Source of the DNA: Candidatus Omnitrophota bacterium
GTDB lineage: Bacteria > Omnitrophota > Gorgyraeia > Gygaellales > Profunditerraquicolaceae
Length of the DNA: 10,683 nucleotides
Direction: 5' to 3'
Assembly (NCBI GenBank): GCA_028687525.1
Contig: JAQTZX010000030.1
Span: 1-10,683 of the forward strand
Made by a program: the position numbers and the translations under genes. Shown here piece by piece: positions 1 to 5,578 of this stretch. Within the stretch, counting starts at the first letter, position 1; every line of letters starts with the position of its first letter. The notes under the pieces are model-generated. The model was not told the origin of the DNA. It saw only the letters and a list, made by a program, of their open reading frames with translations, and searched no databases.

Positions 1-30
1 GAGTAAGACTGGAATTTTAGATCAACCCGT

Positions 31-35
31 AAGGA
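31..35 (+). promoter_or_regulatory. Ribosome binding site of the SLBB export gene
   Basis: AAGGA lies four bases before the ATG at 40 and supports that start. The 39 bases before the gene are too few to judge a promoter, and none is evident. Whether the operon starts here or continues from upstream cannot be told. Confidence 0.6.
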
Positions 36-39
36 AAAG

Positions 40-1389
40 ATGAAAAAACTGCCGGTAATAATTTTAATCGTCTGTGGACTATTGGCTTATGCTCCGGAAG
101 GATGGGCGCAGAGCTCCGAAGATATGCAGGAGTATACGGTGGGGGCGGATGATATCCTGGAAATAAACGTGCTCCAGCCGGAGAAACTTACCGTTACGGC
201 CACGGTTTCTCCCGACGGGGCGATAACTTTCCCCTATATCGGCAACGTGCAGGTAAAAAAAATGTCCTTAAATCAGATCCAGGAGGAAATACAAGCCAAG
301 CTCTCCGACGGATATATGAAATATCCGCTCATATCGGTAATCCTCAAAGAGTCACGAAGCAGGAAATTTTTCGTGTACGGCGACGTTAACAAACCCGGGG
401 CATACTCCATGGAACAAAATACCTCGGTATTAAAAGCGATATCTATCGCCGGAGGCTTCAGCAAAAACAGCCCTTCCAGCAAAGTCGAGGTTTTACGGCC
501 CCGGCAAGACGAAGCCGGATATGAAAAAACAGACGTAGATATCAAGGCGGTTATGAAAGGCAACGCCAGGGCCGATATTCTCCTAAATCCCGGAGATACA
601 ATAATCGTATCCGAGGGAAAATTCTTTGTGTATGGAGACGTTAATAAGCCGGGGGTATATTCCATGGAAGATCAGATCAGCGTGCTCAAGGCGGTATCGC
701 TGGCCGGCGGTTTCAGCAAGAACGCCTCCAACAGCAAAGTAAAGCTCTTGCGCCGGAATGAGCAAAACGAAGGGCAGGAAACTATAGCTGTCGATATTAA
801 AGCGGCATTAAAGGGAAGCCCGGGAACGGATATAACACTGCTTGCAGGAGACACGGTTATTGTTTCCGAAGGCAAAGTTTTTGTGTATGGGGAAGTTGCT
901 AAACCCGGGGTTTACTCCATGGAAGACGATATGACCGTGCTTAAAGCCATTTCGCTTGCCGGCGGTTTCAGCAAAAACGCTTCCTCAAGCCGTGTCAAGG
1001 TAATGCGGCAGAAGAAAGACCAGGAGGGACAGGAAACAATAGAGGTTAACATAAAGCAGATCATGCAAAACGCCCCGGAAAAAGACATGCCTTTGCAGCC
1101 GGGAGATACCGTGCTCATATCCGAGGGTAAATTTTTCGTGTACGGGGAAGTAAACCGTCCCGGGGTTTATTATATGGAAGACAATATTACCGTGCTCAAA
1201 GCTATAGCTATTGCCGGAGGTTTAAGTAAATTCGGCTCATCCGGAAAGGTAAAAATACTCCGGCCGCTTCCGGCCGGCGGGTATGATACATACCGGGTTA
1301 ATATCAAGGATATCATGGATGGCAGCGCGGAGTCGGATATTATGCTTCAGCCGGGAGATACGGTAGTGGTAATGGAGGGCCTATTCTAA
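40..1389 (+). CDS. Polysaccharide export protein (Wza/OPX-type) with four SLBB repeats
   Basis: Likely the outer-membrane/periplasmic channel component that carries finished polysaccharide out of the cell. Residues 1-23 form a signal peptide (Lys-Lys, hydrophobic core, then Gly-Trp-Ala before Gln24) that looks like a type I signal. Cys12 sits within the hydrophobic core and lacks a good lipobox, so this is probably not a lipoprotein, unlike E. coli Wza. Residues about 31-105 match the polysaccharide export (PES) domain, opening with YTVGADDILEI. Four SLBB repeats follow at about 109-193, 194-278, 279-363 and 364-448. Each begins with a K-x-FVYG-[DE]-V element, has an AGG[FL]SK core and ends with a GDT motif. 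The protein stops right after repeat four, so it has no Wza-like C-terminal amphipathic helix and may need a partner porin. Its stop codon overlaps the copolymerase start by one base, which ties the two together. The family call is firm; the exact export route is inference. Confidence 0.92.
   Translation: MKKLPVIILIVCGLLAYAPEGWAQSSEDMQEYTVGADDILEINVLQPEKLTVTATVSPDGAITFPYIGNVQVKKMSLNQIQEEIQAKLSDGYMKYPLISVILKESRSRKFFVYGDVNKPGAYSMEQNTSVLKAISIAGGFSKNSPSSKVEVLRPRQDEAGYEKTDVDIKAVMKGNARADILLNPGDTIIVSEGKFFVYGDVNKPGVYSMEDQISVLKAVSLAGGFSKNASNSKVKLLRRNEQNEGQETIAVDIKAALKGSPGTDITLLAGDTVIVSEGKVFVYGEVAKPGVYSMEDDMTVLKAISLAGGFSKNASSSRVKVMRQKKDQEGQETIEVNIKQIMQNAPEKDMPLQPGDTVLISEGKFFVYGEVNRPGVYYMEDNITVLKAIAIAGGLSKFGSSGKVKILRPLPAGGYDTYRVNIKDIMDGSAESDIMLQPGDTVVVMEGLF
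364..1383 (+). repeat. Four in-gene tandem SLBB repeats, 255-base period
   Basis: Units begin at 364, 619, 874 and 1129, exactly 255 bases (85 codons) apart. Short stretches are identical at this spacing: GCCGGCGGTTTCAGCAA occurs at 703-719 and 958-974, and TCCATGGAA starts at 406, 661 and 916. The repeat is a protein-domain duplication within the export gene. Units two and three look most alike; unit four is the most diverged, for example in its AGGLSKFG core. Confidence 0.88.
1374..1379 (+). promoter_or_regulatory. Ribosome binding site of the copolymerase gene
   Basis: GGAGGG lies inside the last codons of the export gene, nine bases before the ATG at 1389. This start overlaps the upstream TAA by one base (TAATG). 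The site supports 1389 as the true start and suggests coupled translation. Confidence 0.65.
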
Positions 1390-3245
1390 TGGAACCCAGA
1401 CTTAACGAAAACCGGACTACGGCGCGGGACCTGTTGAAAGTCATCTTCAAGAGAAAATTTGTCATTCTCTCCGCGGTCTGTATTGTCATGTCCGTCCTAT
1501 CCATCGTTACACAACTTCAATCCCCTGAAATTTACGAAGCAAAAGTAAAGATGCTTATTTCAGCCAAGAAAAATATCGAGTCGCCGTATTACAAAAATAT
1601 AACCGATACGCGCTCCATGGAAACAACTTTGACACAAAGCGAACTGGTAAAATCAAACCCGGTCATTGAACGAGTGGTTAAAGTATTAAAACTAAATGAA
1701 ATACCTCTCGACTACGAGAAAAAAATGTCCTCGCCTTTACACGCTCTGCTGATTGATTGGAAGAATAAGAAAATAGCCGTAAAATCGGGAAAAATGTCCG
1801 AAAAAGAAAAAAACGAATTCCTTTTCCAAATGACAGCGTTGGAACTCAAGAAGAAGATTCGGATCGACCCGATTAAGGACACCGACTTGTTTACCATTAC
1901 CGTCACCGATTATGACGCCAAGCAGTCGGCGCGGCTGGCTAACACCATCAGCCGTTCTTATTGTATCTTCGACCTTGAACAGCAATTGGCGGAGCTCCAG
2001 CAGAGGTACGGAGACAAACATCTCTTCGTTCTGCAGTTAAAAGACAACCTTCGGAAGCTGGAAGATAATCTCACCATCGAAAAAATATCCAATATCGAGG
2101 CTCTGGGGCCCGCAAGCGTCAAAATAATCGAACAGGCGGTTGTTCCTATCGAGCCGGTAAAGGAGCATACAAAACTGGTTTTCATTTTTGCTTTTTTTGT
2201 CAGCATTTTCCTGGGAATAACCCTTGCTTTCAGCTGTGAATATATGGATACCACCTTCAAGTCTCCGTTTGAGATAAAGGAGGAACTGGGCAAAACCGTC
2301 GTATTCCTGGGAGATATCCCGGCACCTCGCGCACCAATATCAGCGAAAATACTTATAGGTTTTCATTCTCTGATCCACACTCTGCTGGGAACGGTTGCCG
2401 TATTCATACTGGCACGGGTATTGGTAAACGTCCTCTCAAACGACATCGCCAATCCCCTGGTTATGTTCTTCAATCCTGCGTGGACGAAAAGTAAAACTTT
2501 ATTTCCTTTCATTATTATCATAACACTGGCCATCGCGGTTATCTTCCTGGATAAAGCCGTGATATACACGGTGAACAGACTGATCAGAAATGTGCTTTTC
2601 GGAAAAAAATCCAGACCGGAAAATCCGTATCAACAGGCCTGCCGTACGGTAGCCTCACACATCGGCCATATTCTGAAAGAAAAAGATATCAAGTCCGCGG
2701 TCATAGCCCCGGTACCCGCTTCGGGAGAGAATTCCGCAGTTACCGCTAATCTGGCATATCTTGCCGCCGGAAAGAACGCGAACATCCTGCTTATCGACGC
2801 CGGACTGAATAACGCGGCGTCCCTGCATAAAGTATTCGCACTTAGCGCGTCACCCGGATTGACCGAAGCTCTAAGCGGAAACGCGCCCCTGGATAACGCG
2901 ATGAGAAAGATACAACCGAATTTCTCCCTGCTTCCCGCGGGAGGACGCGCAGTCGACACAGGAGAACTTATTGATTCTCCTCAAATGTCGGAGCTCATCA
3001 AAAACACGGAGAAAAAATTCGATCATGTGTTTATCTACTTCCCCGACTTGAAAAAACTTAAGGAAACACGAGCACTTGCCTCCTTCACCCGCGGGATAAT
3101 CCTTATGGCCGGAGAAGGGATAACCCGGAAAGAAGTTTTTAAAGCGCTTATTGAGCCGTTACAGCAGAACGGGACGAATATAATCGGAGTGGTATACAAC
3201 AACAGGACATATCCGATCCCCAAGGTGCTGTATAAAAGAACGTAG
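1389..3245 (+). CDS. Wzz-type polysaccharide copolymerase with degenerate BY-kinase (pseudokinase) domain
   Basis: Inner-membrane protein likely to control polymer length and link assembly to export. TM1 is at about 24-42, a periplasmic Wzz-type region follows at 43-262, and TM2 is at about 263-283, preceded by the usual proline-containing stretch (VVPIEPVKE). Two further hydrophobic segments lie at about 329-350 and 371-392. Residues 412-618 align with the bacterial tyrosine kinase (BY-kinase) fold: NLAYLAAGK at 454-462, LLID at 467-470, SLHKVF at 478-483, PGLTEAL at 489-495 and LLPAG at 514-518. The catalytic signatures are lost. The Walker A lysine position is Asn448 (SGENSA), the second Asp of the DAD motif is Gly472, and the Walker B Asp is Tyr550 (FDHVFIYFPD). 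The tail has only scattered tyrosines (603, 608, 615). The domain is therefore probably a pseudokinase, perhaps structural or regulatory. The copolymerase role is confident; lack of kinase activity is inferred from the missing residues. Confidence 0.87.
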   Translation: MEPRLNENRTTARDLLKVIFKRKFVILSAVCIVMSVLSIVTQLQSPEIYEAKVKMLISAKKNIESPYYKNITDTRSMETTLTQSELVKSNPVIERVVKVLKLNEIPLDYEKKMSSPLHALLIDWKNKKIAVKSGKMSEKEKNEFLFQMTALELKKKIRIDPIKDTDLFTITVTDYDAKQSARLANTISRSYCIFDLEQQLAELQQRYGDKHLFVLQLKDNLRKLEDNLTIEKISNIEALGPASVKIIEQAVVPIEPVKEHTKLVFIFAFFVSIFLGITLAFSCEYMDTTFKSPFEIKEELGKTVVFLGDIPAPRAPISAKILIGFHSLIHTLLGTVAVFILARVLVNVLSNDIANPLVMFFNPAWTKSKTLFPFIIIITLAIAVIFLDKAVIYTVNRLIRNVLFGKKSRPENPYQQACRTVASHIGHILKEKDIKSAVIAPVPASGENSAVTANLAYLAAGKNANILLIDAGLNNAASLHKVFALSASPGLTEALSGNAPLDNAMRKIQPNFSLLPAGGRAVDTGELIDSPQMSELIKNTEKKFDHVFIYFPDLKKLKETRALASFTRGIILMAGEGITRKEVFKALIEPLQQNGTNIIGVVYNNRTYPIPKVLYKRT

Positions 3246-3326
3246 ACGACGTTTAAAATCCGGCGTCATCTCGACCTTGCATCAATATCCCACGGCAGCC
3301 GGTGTTTAACGCCGGCTGTAATAATA
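3246..3326 (+). other. 81-base gap between the export pair and the biosynthetic genes
   Basis: This is the only real intergenic gap in the window. It contains a strong hairpin next to the downstream start. No -35/-10 pair could be recognised with confidence and no Shine-Dalgarno sequence precedes the ATG at 3327; the bases just before it are TAATAATA. Confidence 0.6.
3296..3318 (+). promoter_or_regulatory. Hairpin just upstream of the acyltransferase start
   Basis: CAGCCGG (3296-3302) pairs perfectly with CCGGCTG (3312-3318). The stem can extend inward by one G-U pair, one G-C pair and one A-T pair, leaving a TTA loop. It is followed by TAATAATAATGG rather than a run of T, so it is not a classic rho-independent terminator. 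It could be an mRNA processing or stabilising element, or could modulate translation of the gene starting nine bases later. Those roles are inference. Confidence 0.55.
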
Positions 3327-4466
3327 ATGGAAACCCAGATTATAACGACTCATGCGGAATTTATGGGGCTTGAAAAAAACTGGAACGCGCTCCTGGAGGA
3401 AAACGGGAATGAAAGCGTGTTTTTTACGTTTGAATGGTTCAAAGCATGGTGGGAAGCTTTCGGGAATAAAAAACACATTTTTATCCTGCTTCTAAAAGAT
3501 ACCTCCGGAAAGCTCATCGGGATCGCGCCCTTGATGAAATACAAAAGCACCTGCGCGATGCTTCCGGTAAAAAAAATATCCTTCATGTACAATGATAATG
3601 CCGCGGAATGCGGTTTCATTTTTTCCGGAGACTCTGATAACGCAATTACCAAAATACTCGATTGTTTAAACGAGCAGAAACAGGGCTGGGATATTATGGA
3701 ATTTCAAAGCATGGCCGAAGATTCCGCAAACCACAAAGCGCTGAAAAAAATATTACGTAAAAAAAAGATGCGTTTTTGCGTAAAAGACTGGCTGCATTCA
3801 CCGTATATATCCATAGATTCCGACTGGACGCGATTTGTATCAAACCGCTCCAGGAAACTCCGGAAGAACCTGCGTAATCTTCTGAATAGACTGAACCGGA
3901 AAGGCACGTTCAGTATTCAGCAGGTCTCCGATTTGAATCACAGCAGGGATATTCTTAATACCGTTATTACCATTTCGAAAACCAGCTGGAAAACCCGGTA
4001 TAAAAAATCTATAGCGTACACATCCGAGAACAGACATTTTTTTGAAAGCCTTTGCACTCTTGCCTGTAAAAAAAACTGGCTTAAGATATGGATGCTGAAG
4101 ATCCGTGGCGAACCGGTGGCATATGAATATCATCTCATCTACAAGAACAAAGCCCACGCCCTGCGGGCGGATTTCAATGAAAAATTCAAACGGGTTTCTC
4201 CCGGAGCGGCGCTCAACGCTGTCATAATCAAAAGCTACTTTGAAAGCGGGCTGAAAGAATACGACCTGTGCGGGCATGCCGAAGATTACAAGCTGAACTG
4301 GACTTCCACGGTACGCAGACACTCGATATTTGTTGTCTACGGAAAAAACCGGTACGGAGCCTTGCTGTATTTTATTGATTATGTATGCGGGTACTGGATG
4401 AAGCGGTTTTTGAAGCAATTCAGGGTTTTGAAGATATTAAAAAGAAAATGGCTGGATAGAATATGA
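3327..4466 (+). CDS. GNAT-superfamily acyltransferase, CelD/FemAB-like (Acetyltransf_6 type)
   Basis: Probable cytoplasmic acyltransferase of the kind often found in exopolysaccharide and cellulose clusters. There are two tandem GNAT-like halves. The N-terminal half contains FFTFEWFKAWWEAFG (32-46) and LIGIAPLM (63-70). The C-terminal half (about 170-330) starts with a basic SRKLRKNLRN segment and contains GEPVAYEYHLIYKNKAHA (261-278). It then shows SPGAALNAVIIKSYFESG (291-308), followed by EYDLCGHAEDYKLNW (311-325), the usual ending of this family. The basic C-terminal tail (341-379) includes an aromatic, hydrophobic stretch that may touch the membrane. ATG 3327 is the only plausible start, although it has no clear Shine-Dalgarno sequence. 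The gene ends in a four-base ATGA overlap with the radical SAM gene. The acyl donor and the acceptor sugar or lipid cannot be told from sequence. Confidence 0.83.
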   Translation: METQIITTHAEFMGLEKNWNALLEENGNESVFFTFEWFKAWWEAFGNKKHIFILLLKDTSGKLIGIAPLMKYKSTCAMLPVKKISFMYNDNAAECGFIFSGDSDNAITKILDCLNEQKQGWDIMEFQSMAEDSANHKALKKILRKKKMRFCVKDWLHSPYISIDSDWTRFVSNRSRKLRKNLRNLLNRLNRKGTFSIQQVSDLNHSRDILNTVITISKTSWKTRYKKSIAYTSENRHFFESLCTLACKKNWLKIWMLKIRGEPVAYEYHLIYKNKAHALRADFNEKFKRVSPGAALNAVIIKSYFESGLKEYDLCGHAEDYKLNWTSTVRRHSIFVVYGKNRYGALLYFIDYVCGYWMKRFLKQFRVLKILKRKWLDRI

Positions 4467-5578
4467 AGCTTATTAGCAGAGTGCTAAGACGGGCGGAATA
4501 TCTGCTGGCGAGAGAAGCCGGGTATTACCGGGAGAGGCCGGCGAATCTTATTTTATTTTTGACATATCGGTGTACTTCGCGATGCGCGGCCTGTTCGATG
4601 TGGAAAAGGCGGATAACCGGACAGGAACTTACTCTTGAGGATTGGCTGGAGTTCATAGATTCAGTGCCGTATAAGCTCCGGAATATCGAAATGTTCGGCG
4701 GCGACGTCTTATTGCGCAAGGAAACGCTCATTCCGCTCATACGTTTTTGCCGAAAAAAAGGAATCCCGGAAGTGGACCTGGTGACCAACGCCAACCTGCT
4801 GGATGAAAATACCGCCCGGGAACTGATAGAAGCCGGGATCACCACGGTTACGGTTTCCGTGGATGGGATAGGAAAAACGCATGAGGGAATAAGGGGAATA
4901 CCGGAGTCGTTTGAAAAAGTAACCCGCGGCATCGAATATCTTCTCCGGCACAGGAATTCCCGGAAACTCCCGCTGATTGTGGCTAACTGCACGGTTTCTA
5001 AACTGAATGCGGGAGAAGTCGCGGAAATAGCGGATTACGCGGACAGGCTGGGGGCGGATATCGCCGCCTTTGAATATGTGGGGGAATTCCCGGAGGAAAC
5101 CTTGGCCGGATCCGGGATAAACGGCATAACGCCCACGCCATATTATGTGCGGCAGAATAGTTCCCTGTTGTTGGACATTAAAGAGGCGCGGGAATTAAAA
5201 AAAACCGTTAAAGAAATGAAAAAACATTTCCGAAACAGCCGGATGAAACTATTCACGCGTAATATCGACATTCTCAGCCCGGAGGACATGACAAAAGGTA
5301 TATTCACATTCAGCAAATGTTATATCTGCAGGTATTATATTACGGTCGACCCATACGGAAATATATTGCCTTGTTTGTTTTATCATAATTATCATGCGGG
5401 CAACATCCGGCAGGATAAATTCGAGTCCATATGGAAAAACGAAAAATATAAAATTTTCAGGAAACATGCGGGGAGAACCGGGATGTGCAGGCATTGTATT
5501 TTAGCGGTAGAAAGGAATGCGTCAGCGGGACAGGCTTTGGGGAAGTCCTGGCAGGCGATAAGAGACGGCACGGGATGA
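4463..5578 (+). CDS. Radical SAM protein with SPASM-like C-terminal cysteine region
   Basis: Likely a 4Fe-4S radical S-adenosylmethionine enzyme acting in the cytoplasm. The CxxxCxxC cluster motif is Cys37, Cys41 and Cys44, inside LTYRCTSRCAACSMW. A GGE-like SAM-binding motif follows as FGGDVLL (78-84), and VTNANLL (107-113) and VSVDG (131-135) mark later strands of the barrel. The C-terminal region (about 286-350) resembles SPASM/Twitch: Cys286, Cys289, a VDPYGNILPC stretch with Cys304, HAGNI, a DKFESIWKNEKY helix, then Cys342 and Cys345. That is five cysteines, fewer than the seven of classic SPASM, so an auxiliary cluster is likely but its number and type are unclear. It overlaps the acyltransferase at 4463-4466 and the next gene at 5575-5578. 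The context suggests an unusual sugar, lipid or peptide modification for the polymer; the substrate is unknown. Confidence 0.9.
   Translation: MKLISRVLRRAEYLLAREAGYYRERPANLILFLTYRCTSRCAACSMWKRRITGQELTLEDWLEFIDSVPYKLRNIEMFGGDVLLRKETLIPLIRFCRKKGIPEVDLVTNANLLDENTARELIEAGITTVTVSVDGIGKTHEGIRGIPESFEKVTRGIEYLLRHRNSRKLPLIVANCTVSKLNAGEVAEIADYADRLGADIAAFEYVGEFPEETLAGSGINGITPTPYYVRQNSSLLLDIKEARELKKTVKEMKKHFRNSRMKLFTRNIDILSPEDMTKGIFTFSKCYICRYYITVDPYGNILPCLFYHNYHAGNIRQDKFESIWKNEKYKIFRKHAGRTGMCRHCILAVERNASAGQALGKSWQAIRDGTG

Noticed and set aside
73..75. Lipoprotein cysteine (Cys12) in the exporter signal peptide
   Set aside because: The preceding residues Leu-Ile-Val do not fit a lipobox, which needs a small residue before Cys, and a better type I cleavage site follows after Ala23.
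273..1118. Several minus-strand open frames with similar sequences inside the export gene
   Set aside because: Their mutual similarity only mirrors the SLBB tandem repeats on the + strand; the + frame has a signal peptide and family motifs.
364..1383. CRISPR or other non-coding direct repeat array
   Set aside because: The 255-base period equals 85 codons, the frame is open throughout, and the units encode SLBB domains without spacers.
3296..3318. Rho-independent terminator
   Set aside because: The stem is strong but the following bases are TAATAATAATGG, with no T-run, and the next gene starts nine bases later on the same strand.
3840..4418. 192-codon open frame on the minus strand
   Set aside because: It lies wholly within the acyltransferase gene, which has clear family motifs; the reverse translation shows no recognisable domain and has no promoter or operon context.
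5485..5574. Longer N-terminus of the GNAT-flippase fusion from ATG 5485
   Set aside because: It would overlap the radical SAM gene, including its last conserved cysteines, by about 90 bases. ATG 5575 gives the same ATGA overlap used twice elsewhere in this operon.
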